34,584 bases of DNA from assembly GCA_021208135.1 (NCBI GenBank), contig JAJOKB010000075.1:1-34584 (forward strand), given 5' to 3'. The notes under the pieces are model-generated. The model was not told the origin of the DNA, did no database searches, and was given only the letters and a program-made list of their open reading frames with translations. The DNA comes from Verrucomicrobiota bacterium. Lineage in GTDB: Bacteria; Verrucomicrobiota; Verrucomicrobiia; Opitutales; Oceanipulchritudinaceae. A program made the position numbers and the translations under genes. Positions 17,839 to 26,396 of this stretch are shown in pieces (the stretch's first letter is position 1; each line of letters begins with the position of its first letter).

Positions 17839-18956
17839 ATGAATAACCCCGAGGGAGTTTTTGATCCTGTTGATGAAGCCATAGACGCCATCGCCGCCGG
17901 CAAGTTGGTCATTGTGACCGACGATGAGGACCGCGAAAATGAGGGCGATTTAATCATGGCCGCTTCCAAAGCGACTCCTGAGACCATCAACATGATGATT
18001 CGCTATGGCAGTGGTATCGTCTGTGTTCCTACTACTGAACCGCACTTGCGCCGATTGGGCTTAAATCCTATGGTGGTGGACAATCGCGAATCCCAGCGTA
18101 CTGCTTTTACCGTTTCTGTGGATGCTGCTCATGGCGTGACCACTGGTATCAGTGCCTATGATCGGACGGTTGCCATTCGCATTCTCGCCAATCCCGAGGC
18201 GACCTCGGATCAACTGGTACAACCCGGCCACGTGTTTCCTTTGCGTGCGCGCCCAGGAGGCGTTCTCGAGCGCGCTGGGCATACCGAAGCCGCAGTCGAT
18301 CTGGCGATTTTGGCGGGACAATTCCCCGCCGGTGTTATTTGTGAACTTGTGAACGATGATGGTTCAATGGCGCGTTTGGACGACCTGATTGCTTTCAAAC
18401 GCAAGCATGGACTGAAAATGATTTCCATCGCCCAGCTCATTGAATATCGTCACAAACGCGATTGTTTGGTCGAAAAAAGTAACTACCCAGCCTTTCCATT
18501 CCGAGTTTGGGCAATTTGATCTGGATGTGTTCCGCTCCAGGCTTGATGGTGCCTTTCACTTTGTGCTGCGGATGGGAGATATGGGGCCAGAGCCAACATT
18601 GGTCAGGGTGCACAGCGAAAATATATTGAGTGACGTTTTTGCCGCAACCCACAGTCCCAGTCGTCAATCCCTGCATACGGCCTTGGAGTCCATAGCGAGA
18701 GAGGGTAGAGGCGTGATTGTGTATATGAGTCATCCCTGCGGGGGGATTGAATCTTCCGGGACCCATTGCCGCGAAAGCAGGTGTTGCTGTTGACACCGCT
18801 AAAATGGATCTCCGTCGCTACGGTCTGGGAGCACAAATTTTAACCAGTCTCGGATTGCGCAAAATTAGGTTGCTGAGTTCCACAACGCGCAATGTTGTGG
18901 GTCTCGATGGATACGGCCTGGAAATTGTCGAGCAGGTCCAGGTCGGACACGGCTGA
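17839..18956 (+). CDS. ribB: 3,4-dihydroxy-2-butanone 4-phosphate synthase fused to degenerate GTP cyclohydrolase II domain (RibBX type; frameshifted)
   Basis: The N-terminal half converts ribulose 5-phosphate to 3,4-dihydroxy-2-butanone 4-phosphate for riboflavin synthesis. It carries the metal and substrate motifs [38 protein letters not shown] and [12 protein letters not shown]. The C-terminal half has the RibA fold but lacks its active-site signatures. The zinc-binding stretch normally rich in Cys (HSECLTGD...CDCG) reads [18 protein letters not shown] here. The RQEGRGIGL segment is replaced by HPCGGLNLPG, and NNPRK by STTRN. Such RibBX proteins are known from Shewanella and others and have only RibB activity. 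Extra bases in A6 (18473-18478) and G6 (18740-18745) break the frame; corrected length is 371 aa. I start at ATG 17839 ([11 protein letters not shown]) because an in-frame codon at 17803 adds an unlikely leader. A separate true ribA is expected elsewhere. Confidence 0.88.
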
Positions 18957-19110
18957 TCAGGTGATTTGCCAATCAAACAGGCTTAGTCGATGCTGAAATG
19001 GATGCGTCCGTTTCCAGCCGGATATCTTCCATGGCCTTGAACTGATGCCGAAGTTTTTTCCGGGAAAGCCTGCCACCAGTTTGTTTTAAACCTGTGCCAC
19101 AGCATTCGGG

Positions 19111-19629
19111 TTAATCCTGGCAGAGCTTTAACGGAAACTGGCCTATGTAGCCACCGGAGATGTGCCAGTGCTCGCCATCTTCATCGACTGACCAGTGAAT
19201 CTGATGGATAATTTTTCTGGGATCTCCGCCTTTTTGGTCTTTGCCCTGCCAGACCACAGAGAAGATGACCGTGTCGCCGGTGACTCTGAAGTTGGGCTGG
19301 GTAGCGGTGAAACCCCAGAATGTGACGGGCGAGATAGCGCTGTCAGCTCGGCTCATTGATGGCAACAACTCTGAACGCAGCCACGTATTCAAATCACCTT
19401 CTGAGACGCTGAATCTTCCTGTTTGCGCGTTGGGTAGTTCGCGGCGCAGTCGACCATAATCAGCACTGGGTGCCTCTATGCCTCTGAAAAAGTAAACCTT
19501 TGGTAGGGGTTGCATGGTCTGCATCTGCCCTGCAGTCAATTGTGGCACCGGCTGGATAGCCAGATAGATGAATGCAGCCACGATACCCAGGATCATGGCA
19601 CTCACCGCAGGGAGTATGAGGCGTAACAT
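19111..19629 (-). CDS. Membrane-anchored protein of unknown function
   Basis: I do not recognise this family. The protein has 172 residues. One N-terminal membrane segment (LILPAVSAMILGIVAAFIYLAI) is followed by a proline-rich spacer and a soluble domain of about 130 residues, most likely periplasmic. That domain contains GRFSVSEGDLNTWLRSEL and a beta-rich stretch (FWGFTATQPNFRVTGDTVIFSVVWQG) and ends with HWHISGGYIGQFPLKL. The pattern of a helix that begins with a Ser-Glu-x-Asp-Leu-Asn motif followed by strands occurs in lipid-binding or DUF-type periplasmic proteins, but this is only an impression. I chose the ATG at 19629 because an earlier in-frame start at 19680 would overlap the zinc-ribbon gene by 40 bases, whereas 19629 leaves an 11-base gap. 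Third gene of a - strand operon; intact. Confidence 0.65.
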   Translation of the reverse strand: MLRLILPAVSAMILGIVAAFIYLAIQPVPQLTAGQMQTMQPLPKVYFFRGIEAPSADYGRLRRELPNAQTGRFSVSEGDLNTWLRSELLPSMSRADSAISPVTFWGFTATQPNFRVTGDTVIFSVVWQGKDQKGGDPRKIIHQIHWSVDEDGEHWHISGGYIGQFPLKLCQD

Positions 19630-19640
19630 TGCAGGGTGGG

Positions 19641-19946
19641 TTAAGGGGTCGCCGGTGCGCAGGCGCAGGCGCTCGAACAAGGAGCAGCTGGCGTAGCAGT
19701 GGTTTTTGGGGTATCACTGCTTTTGGGGGATTCAGCGGTTTCTTTTACCGGGGTTCCTTTGCGGTCCTTGAAGTCGGTTTCATAAAAACCACCGCCCTTG
19801 AAAATGAAACCCGACCCGCGTCCGATTTTACGCCTGAGGGCTGGGCTTTCGCAGCTCTGGCACTGAGTCAGCGGAGATTCAGACATCCGCTGAAATACTT
19901 CATATTCAATCCCACAATCAGGACAAACGTATTCGTAGGTTGGCAT
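19641..19946 (-). CDS. FmdB-family zinc ribbon protein
   Basis: This small protein (101 aa) begins with the standard FmdB zinc ribbon: MPTYEYVCPDCGIEYEVFQ, then a second cysteine pair in TQCQSCESPALRRKIG. The four cysteines should bind one zinc. The middle (GSGFIFKGGGFYETDFK) is also typical of the family. The C-terminal third is low-complexity Thr/Pro/Ala and ends with a Cys-containing SSACACAP, as many family members do. The family name comes from an association with formamidase regulation in Methylophilus, but most members have no known role. It starts two bases after the stop of the DUF4013 gene, so the two are probably co-translated. Intact. Confidence 0.85.
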   Translation of the reverse strand: MPTYEYVCPDCGIEYEVFQRMSESPLTQCQSCESPALRRKIGRGSGFIFKGGGFYETDFKDRKGTPVKETAESPKSSDTPKTTATPAAPCSSACACAPATP

Positions 19947-19948
19947 AA

Positions 19949-20577
19949 TCAGATGGATTTTGAACTGGTTTTACGTTGAGATTTGAAGAGTGCTGTACAA
20001 TACGCAGCATACAGAGTGAAGGCAAAAAATGCTGCAAAAGGAAAGATCGGGTATCCCAAAATGAGCAGCCCGTAAAGCGCCAATGTAGGCAACAACAACT
20101 GAGGCAAGGCTTTCAGGGCAATTTTAACCGGTTTATCGACCCGCAACAGATCATCAAAGCTACCACTGCGGGCATGCTGAGACAAAGCAGCCACCAACAC
20201 GGAAGGTGCCAGCGCCAGAATGGGTACAAACGGAAGAAATGCCAACGACCAAGCCAACAACTGCAACTTCAGAAAACTGAAAATTGTGTTGAATATACCA
20301 AAAATGAGGGAGGCGAGCAGTATGGGAATGAAAATGTAGATGAGGTAAACCAGCAATGCCTTCAGGCCATCCAGCAAAAGCTCTTTCCATTCATCCCACT
20401 CGGGAAGGTCTCCCGGAGCGATGCGTCCTTTTCAATGTTGCGGATCATGCGCAGCCAATAACCAAGTACCAGGATATTGACGAACGGTAAAAACCACAGA
20501 ACCCCGCCAATGAGCCATTTGACAAGCCATTTGGGGTCTGCGAAGAAACGTCTGGCAAGACTTTCTAAATTTGGCAT
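19949..20577 (-). CDS. DUF4013 integral membrane protein (frameshifted)
   Basis: An inner-membrane protein of about 209 aa matching the DUF4013 pattern. The N-terminal hydrophobic segment includes GGVLWFLPFVNILVLGYWLRMIRN, and the family landmark PEWDEWKELLLDGLKALLVYLIY follows. Long hydrophobic stretches come after it (IPILLASLIFGIFNTIF, WSLAFLPFVPILALAPSVLV, LPQLLLPTLALYGLLILGYPIF). A missing C in a short C run (complement of 20402-20404) breaks the frame inside the landmark motif. Restoring it joins the two halves and gives a length divisible by three. No function is established for the family. Its start lies only 23 bases from the divergent isoprenoid gene, so their promoters must overlap or lie within the coding ends. 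Confidence 0.8.
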
Positions 20578-20600
20578 AGAGTTTTAAGTTACACACATCA

Positions 20601-21491
20601 ATGTGTTGCGCAATGGATTTTTCAGCACAGTCAAACACTTACAAGGAAAGCGTGGAACGCGCATTCAGTACTCTGCTGCCTCCGGTGGATGCGCCGCCTT
20701 CCCGATTGCATGCCGCAATGCACTATGCTTTGGCAGCTGGTGGCAAGCGGCTGCGGCCCCTTCTGGTGCTAGCTGCTGCTGATGTCTGGCCGAAACCGGT
20801 GGATGCTATACCTGCCGCAGTCGCCATAGAGTGTTTGCATACCTACACTCTGGTTCACGACGATTTACCCGCTATGGATAACTCTCCCTTGCGCCGGGGA
20901 GTGCCTTCAACCCATGTCGCATTTGGCGAAACCACCGCTATCCTTGTAGGGGACGCTTTGTTGACCGAGGCTTTCGCGATCCTGGCCAAGGCTTACCGCG
21001 ACCATCCGGGCCTGGCCTGTGCTTTAATCGCTGATTTGGCTCAGGCTTCCGGTAGTCTCAAGTTGATTGGCGGTCAGTACGTCGATACCGTTAGTGAGCA
21101 CCGTCAAATCTCCGCAGGAGAACTGGAATATATTCATCTTAACAAAACTGCAGCTCTACTGCAAGCAGCCTTGGTTATGGGATTGCGGCATGGTGAACCA
21201 ACGCCCATGCATATTGAGGCCGGGTTCAGGATTGGGGCTTGCATGGGCTTGGCATTTCAAATTGTCGACGACTTGTTGGATGTATCCTCCAGCGCCGATC
21301 AACTGGGCAAAACTGTCGGTGCGGATGTCGCCAATGGCAAAAATACATTTGTCGCCATGCATGGCATTGATGCCTCGCGGGCCAAGGTCAAAGACCTGAC
21401 ACGGGACGCCTTGGAGGCCTGCAATGATTTGCCCGGCAACACCACTTTCTTGCGCCTGTTGATCACTCGCATGGCCGAACGTACCCAGTGA
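20601..21491 (+). CDS. ispA: Polyprenyl diphosphate synthase (farnesyl/geranylgeranyl type)
   Basis: This short-chain trans-prenyltransferase of 296 aa condenses isopentenyl diphosphate with allylic diphosphates in the cytosol. The opening GGKRLRPLLVLAAADV is typical. The first aspartate-rich motif is DDLPAMDNSPLRRG, which keeps the DDx4D metal ligands but replaces the usual following Asp residues by Asn-Ser-Pro. The second motif, FQIVDDLLD, is canonical, followed by GKTVGADVANGKNTFV. GGQYVDTVSE and HLNKTAALL are also as expected. Family placement with IspA/GGPP synthases of the Proteobacterial type is clear; product length (C15 or C20) cannot be read off the sequence. The start could be ATG 20601 or ATG 20613; the latter gives MDFSAQSNTYKESVERAF, a more usual N-terminus. 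Divergent from the DUF4013 gene; intact. Confidence 0.88.
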   Translation: MCCAMDFSAQSNTYKESVERAFSTLLPPVDAPPSRLHAAMHYALAAGGKRLRPLLVLAAADVWPKPVDAIPAAVAIECLHTYTLVHDDLPAMDNSPLRRGVPSTHVAFGETTAILVGDALLTEAFAILAKAYRDHPGLACALIADLAQASGSLKLIGGQYVDTVSEHRQISAGELEYIHLNKTAALLQAALVMGLRHGEPTPMHIEAGFRIGACMGLAFQIVDDLLDVSSSADQLGKTVGADVANGKNTFVAMHGIDASRAKVKDLTRDALEACNDLPGNTTFLRLLITRMAERTQ

Positions 21492-21529
21492 AGCAGGGTG
21501 ATGGTGCGGCCCAGGTCAGCTGATTTATT

Positions 21530-21548
21530 CAAAATCAGGTAAACTTTT
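21530..21548 (+). terminator. Possible weak hairpin after ispA
   Basis: CTGATTT (21530-21536) and AAATCAG (21542-21548) form a perfect seven-base AT-rich stem with a five-base loop, about 40 bases after the ispA stop. A short T4 run comes only eight bases later, so termination efficiency is doubtful. Confidence 0.25.
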
Positions 21549-21621
21549 ACGCCAGCACACCAATATCGTTTACACACCGGTCACGCTCCTCTAGCGATAT
21601 TTAATCATTTTCTACACTCCA

Positions 21622-22167
21622 ATGCCCTCTAAGTCCCCAGGTTTTTCGTTAGTTGAGGTCCTGATAGCCGTTGTCATTCTTGGCTTTTTGACGATGTCGG
21701 TGATGACTGGCACCATGGCTGTGCGCAAATCTGCTGAAGCCACCGTATATCAAGCGGTCGCAGAATCGATCACCGCTGGTTTTATGGAGCAACTCAAAGG
21801 CGAGGAGTTCGGCATTTTGCGTGCCAAAGCCACAGGCGATGATAACTCTCCATTCACCTTTGTAGTGCTCAATTACAGCGATACCCCAGGGCAGAGCGCC
21901 AATAGCCTGCAGGTTGACGTCAATACCCAGGATTTCGTGCAGTTACGCGGCCCCCAGGGCATTCCTATCAATTCCGGTCAGATGCCTGGCAGGCCTGATA
22001 GTATCGTAGTTAGGGCGCGTATGGATTATGATTTCCGCATTACTCTCAGCGCCCATCCCTCATTGCCAGTGGTGACCATCCTCATCGAATACCGCTATCG
22101 CATGCCTAATGTGAATCATTGGGTCGAATCCAGCATGATCGGTGCACGCTCTTCGGTAACACGCTGA
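21622..22167 (+). CDS. Type II/IV pseudopilin-like protein (GspI-like)
   Basis: A prepilin of 181 aa. The class III signal is short and ends in SPGFSLVEVLIAVVILGFLTM, with cleavage expected between Gly and Phe and the Glu at mature position 5 (FSLVE) present. The remainder is a soluble beta-rich domain (e.g. DSIVVRARMDYDFRITLSAHP, VTILIEYRYRMP). The mature protein would be inserted in the inner membrane by its hydrophobic helix and assembled into a pilus-like fibre after processing by a prepilin peptidase encoded elsewhere. It is the first gene of a three-gene set. In Verrucomicrobiota, similar sets have been described as Verru_Chthon cassette proteins, and this could be the B-type member; I cannot confirm that assignment without a profile search. 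Intact. Confidence 0.75.
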   Translation: MPSKSPGFSLVEVLIAVVILGFLTMSVMTGTMAVRKSAEATVYQAVAESITAGFMEQLKGEEFGILRAKATGDDNSPFTFVVLNYSDTPGQSANSLQVDVNTQDFVQLRGPQGIPINSGQMPGRPDSIVVRARMDYDFRITLSAHPSLPVVTILIEYRYRMPNVNHWVESSMIGARSSVTR

Positions 22168-22880
22168 TGTACTCGTCAAACGCCATGTACCATAAGACCA
22201 AAGACACGCGAAACAGCGGCTTCACCATGGTGGAATTAATTATCACCATGGTGTTGGTGACCATTGTGATGGCGTCGTTTTATTCCATGACTCTTGCCAT
22301 TAGCCGTCTGATCATCGACAGCGAGGGCAAGTTACAGATCCAGGCGGACATTCGTTCCTTCACCTTTGATATGTCAAGGGTAGGGCGCGGTGCGGCACAG
22401 TTTTACATCCATGATCGCTGGGATGCTTCCGGCGGATTGCAATTCAGCAATGTTTCAGCCGACGGTCAGAGCGGCGATGTGCTTCTGCTGGCATTCAGGC
22501 ACTTTGATCGCAGCGATGTCGGGTTTTTGGTCAATGATAGCAACACTTACATTAGTAGAATTGTCGGATTCGCCCGTATTGCGCAAAACAATGCCGAAGA
22601 GGGTCCTGTGCTGCGCTTTGAATTAACGCCACCCACGCCAAATGCCTGGCCCGTTCGCGATTTTACCGTTCACGGCATTGTGGCGAATGCAGTGCGCAAC
22701 AATCAAATTCAAATGCGTGAGGTGATTGAATTGTCCCGTGGTCGGGCGGATGGTCGCCTGTTCAAGCGCTATGGCAATCACCGGTTTATTGTGAACGGGG
22801 AAATCATTCATGGCCAAAATCCGCGCCGTGAGCAGCGGGTGTCCAATACCTACAACTTTACTGTATCCACCAGAGGTTAG
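22167..22880 (+). CDS. Type II/IV pseudopilin-like protein (GspJ-like)
   Basis: The second prepilin of the set (237 aa from this start). Its ATG shares one base with the stop of the previous gene (TGATG), so translation is coupled. The leader is polar, followed by SGFTMVELIITMVLVTIVMASF, with the Gly-Phe cleavage site and Glu at mature position 5. The soluble part has the long-helix-then-strands layout of minor pseudopilins (ISRLIIDSEGKLQIQADIRSF) and ends with a C-terminal strand (QRVSNTYNFTVSTRG). An earlier in-frame start at 22119 overlaps the upstream gene by 49 bases and is not preferred. Minor pseudopilins of I and J type initiate pseudopilus assembly together with a K or PilX-type protein, which fits the next gene. 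Intact. Confidence 0.75.
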   Translation: MYSSNAMYHKTKDTRNSGFTMVELIITMVLVTIVMASFYSMTLAISRLIIDSEGKLQIQADIRSFTFDMSRVGRGAAQFYIHDRWDASGGLQFSNVSADGQSGDVLLLAFRHFDRSDVGFLVNDSNTYISRIVGFARIAQNNAEEGPVLRFELTPPTPNAWPVRDFTVHGIVANAVRNNQIQMREVIELSRGRADGRLFKRYGNHRFIVNGEIIHGQNPRREQRVSNTYNFTVSTRG

Positions 22881-22881
22881 C

Positions 22882-25162
22882 ATGAAAAAGCGATTTGAAG
22901 GCAACAAGGGTTCCATTCTGATAACTATTTTCATTATCAGCGCTGCACTGGCTGGAGTCATGGCATCGGTCATCAATCGCACTTTGGGCGAAATGCGCCT
23001 CAACGCCAGCAATCGACTTGGCAACGAGGCACGGCAGGGTGCCGAAGTGGTGCTAGAATACGGCATGGCTCAACTGGTCCGCAGTTTTAATCAGAGCGCC
23101 ACATTGTTTGAAGATGCTTTCAATCCGTTTGTCGGCCCATTCATCGCCCGCCGGTCATGTCACAAGAACTGATTCAGTTTTTGCGCAATTCCGGTGGTTC
23201 TTCACGGCTGGTTCTGCCGATTGCTTTTGATCCTGAAAGCATGTTTGATTATGAAACTACGTTGATCGCAGGTGTCGTTTCAGAGTCGTTTACCTGGGAG
23301 ATTTCGGACCGTGTGCCGGGCGAAGAGAACAATTCCATGGCTGGTACCACCATGCGGGTGAACACGGTTGATGTCTATGCCAAAGCGACCGCCAGCGATC
23401 CTCGCTGGGGTGACCGTACCGCATACGTCAAGCAGACCTTCAGGGTGGTGGATCAGTCACTGTACCAATACGCCGTGTTTTACAGTTCAGCAGATCTGGA
23501 GCTTGCGCCTGGCCCTCTGTTCAATTTGGGCGAAAGCGGAATTCCCGGACCGGTGCATTCCAATCACAATATTTACTTGGGTTCGGGCAACACCCTGAAT
23601 GTCAATGTGCGCATGACCACTGCCGGCGATTTTTTCGCCAGCCGTCATCCGCGCTCTGGTCAAGGAGCGCAGAGCGGTACGATCAATTTACTGCGCGCAG
23701 ATACCGGGAACTTGGTTAATCTGCGGGTGGGTGGCGTGTATGTGGATAGCAGCGTACCCAACTTTCGCGAACGGGCTTCTGACATGTTCCGAGGTGGTCT
23801 TCTGACCCGTGAGCACGGAGTTCAGCAGCGCTATCCTGTGGGTATTGAAGAGCTGGGTCGGCTGTTTAGGGACGATGCCGCACCCCAGGGGCAGGACAAT
23901 TGGGAGTATCACTTAATCAAACCGGGTCAGAACATCAATACCATCCGCAATGATGACACCCTGACTGCCGAGCAGCGACGGGTGTTGGAAACGGTGGAAG
24001 AGATGAAGTTTGCCAACAGGTCGGGTCTCACGGTGCGCCTGGAAAATGATGGCGAAACGGTGCGCTTGTTTACCTATGAGTTTGGGGAAAATGGCAGGCC
24101 ACTTTATGATGCCGACGGCAACCCAAGGATGATTGAGTTGCGCCTGGAAGGTGAGCCTTTTTGGGAAGTTCAGCCGTTTTCGCACACGGGCAACAATAAT
24201 AACAATGCCACGGTGACATCCGGCTTGTACGACTACCGGATGGGTGAGGGAAACTTTAACCGGGATTCAGGCAAAATCAATCTCTTGCGCATGGACATGG
24301 GGAGTTTGCGTGAGGCTTTGGAATTGCCCGAGCGCCAGGCCGATTGGCGACGACTGGATGTGGCGGATGCCGACGGCAATCCTCCGGCTTATGCCGCGCG
24401 ATTTTTGGAATGGCGGTATTTATGTGCAGATGCCACAGGCCAACAATCCCAACCGTGCGGATCGCGTGGTGCCGTCGCGCAGCAATTGGGCGGTACAGTT
24501 ACACAATGCCTCTGTTCTGCCTAATCCGACCCGCACAGCCCACTTCAGTGGCGCACCACATGCCGATGTCTCCGGGCTCACTTTGGCGACCAACAGTGCT
24601 TTGTACATTCAAGGCAATTTCAATGCTCCTGGAGGAGGCGGAACCAGCACCAATCCTGAGGCCAATTTTGGCAATTTGGGTGGAGAAGTGCCTGCATCAC
24701 TGGTAGCTGATGCCATCACCGTGCTCAGCACCTCGTGGGACAATCAGTGGAGTATGCGTCAACTCAGTGCATCGCAACGCAGGGCTACTAATACGGTGGT
24801 TTCCGCCGCATTTGTCACCGGTAACGTGCCAACTCCCAACACAGGCACCACCAATTTTTACAGCGGTGGAGTGGAGAATTTCCCCCGCTTTCTTGAGGAC
24901 TGGGCCAGCCGGACACTCACTTATCGGGGATCGATGGTGATGTTGTTCCGCAGTGAAGTCCAGGCGCGTCGCTGGGGGTTTGGTCAGGTTTATTCCGCCC
25001 CCCAACCGTAATTGGGGTTTTCATCGCCGGTTTAGTGAAGGTTTTCGTCCGCCGTTGGATATTGGGCCGCGCACATTCCATCGCGTCGGATTTACTGAGT
25101 TAACCCGCGCAGAATATGAGGCTGAAATTGCCGCTCTGCAGGAACGTTACCGGGGCGAATAA
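22882..25162 (+). CDS. Large PilX/GspK-like cell-surface pilin-associated protein (frameshifted)
   Basis: A protein of about 759 aa that starts with a PilX-like N-terminus (MKKRFEGNKGSILITIFIIS) lacking the Glu of true pilins, one membrane helix and an extended soluble region. The soluble part contains segments such as YQYAVFYSSADLELAPGP, GPVHSNHNIYLGSGNTL and ALYIQGNFNAPGGG, resembling the central region of long PilX-type proteins that display surface loops. Three indels are apparent: a missing C near 23146-23149, an extra T in T5 (24402-24406) and an extra C in C6 (24998-25003). Corrected, the ends join as FIAPPVMSQEL, AARFWNGGIYVQM and YSAPNRNWGFH. The start is the ATG one base after the previous stop. 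In Verrucomicrobiota such long partners of I/J-like pseudopilins have been called Verru_Chthon cassette protein A; this is my best guess. Role in adhesion or secretion is unknown. Confidence 0.7.
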
Positions 25163-25265
25163 GTGACAGCCTTTGCTCGATACGGTTTGGGTGGATTGCA
25201 GTAAATTTTGATTTCCAGTTTGCCAGTAGGCAACATCTGGAGAAACTCTCTCTTCTACTACTACA

Positions 25266-26389
25266 ATGAAGCTGAGAATATTTTTTGCTGTGCTGACGCT
25301 GTTGGCAGTGGTCCTGGTTCTGGGATTACTCTATGCCACCAACATCAGACTCTTGATCCAGGCTGGGGCCGTAGCGTCCACGCCAATGCCAGAGACTGTG
25401 GAGATCCGGGCGGTTTCCAGTGACAGTTGGGAGGAGCGCATTCGCACCGTAGGCAGCGTATCCGCCATTCAAGGAACTACCATCCGCGCTGAGGCTGAGG
25501 GTAGAATAGAAGGAAATTCTATTCACCCCTGGTGCCATGTTGAGGCTGGTACTGTTCTGGTTAGGCAAAATACCGATATTGAGCAGGCGCAGTTAGCCAT
25601 GGCTCAGGCCGCTGCACGGCTGGCAGAAGTGACCGTCAACCGGTCGCGCGAGTTACTGCGCAGGGAAAGCATTCCCAGGCTGAACTGGATGCGGCGGAAG
25701 CCAACTATGCCCAGGCGATGGCTCAGGTAGCCAACATTGAAGCCGTTTTAAGTCACAAAACCATTCGCGCTCCATTTTCCGGCAAACTTGGAGTGCAGCG
25801 CCTGAGCATGGGCGAATTTCTCAACCGCGGTCAGGAGATTGTGTCTCTGCAAGCCTGGCACCCGCTGCGCATTGATTTTGATTTGCCACAGAATCAATTG
25901 TTCCGCGTTCGCGAAGGCATGCGCGTGATGATCAGTACGGATGCATGGCCGGACCATGTGTTTGAAGGGCACGTGACTGCCCTGGAGCCGGAAATCCGTG
26001 AGCGCTCGCGCACTTTTGCGGTCCAGGCCACTGTTGACAATGAGGATGGAAAATTAAAGCCCGGCATGTTTGTTCGCGTGGATCTGATACCAGATGTGGT
26101 ACGCGATGTAGTCATTGTACCGCAAACTGCAGTGCGCTTTGCCACATTCGGCAATGCTGTGTTTGTTGTGGAACCCTCTACTGACCACGCCGGTCTGCAG
26201 CAGGCCAGGCAACAACTAGTGCGATTGGGCGAGACCAGGGGAGACTTTGTGGAAATCACCGAAGGTCTCTCGGGCACAGAGAAGGTGGTGACATCCGGCG
26301 TGTTTAAACTGCGCAATGGCTCATTTGTGAGACACAGCGAGGTGGGTGTGCTTGAGCCATCCCTCGAACCTACACCTATCAACCGCTGA
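25266..26389 (+). CDS. RND efflux periplasmic adaptor subunit (frameshifted)
   Basis: A membrane-fusion protein of about 374 aa that links an inner-membrane RND pump to an outer-membrane channel. An N-terminal anchor (FFAVLTLLAVVLVLGLLYA) is followed by a lipoyl/barrel-sandwich half (GSVSAIQGTTIRAEAEGRI, EAGTVLVRQNTDIEQAQLA). Then come the alpha-hairpin, the second lipoyl half (KTIRAPFSGKLGVQRLSMGEFLNRGQ) and a beta-barrel domain (LRIDFDLPQNQLFRVREGM, GHVTALEPEIRERSRTF). Three indels are seen. An extra G near 25512-25513 and a missing G after 25539 compensate each other; corrected, the stretch reads RIEEILFTPGAMVEAG instead of IEGNSIHPWCHVEAG. A missing C at 25674-25676 shifts the hairpin; corrected, it reads IPQAELDAAEANYAQAM. 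The pump gene begins seven bases after its stop. Confidence 0.88.
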
Positions 26390-26396
26390 TTGCATC

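Noticed and set aside
17803-18956. Decay of ribB to a pseudogene
   Set aside because: Both breaks are one-base excesses in A6 and G6 runs and the catalytic motifs of the RibB half are intact; only the GCH2 half is truly degenerate.
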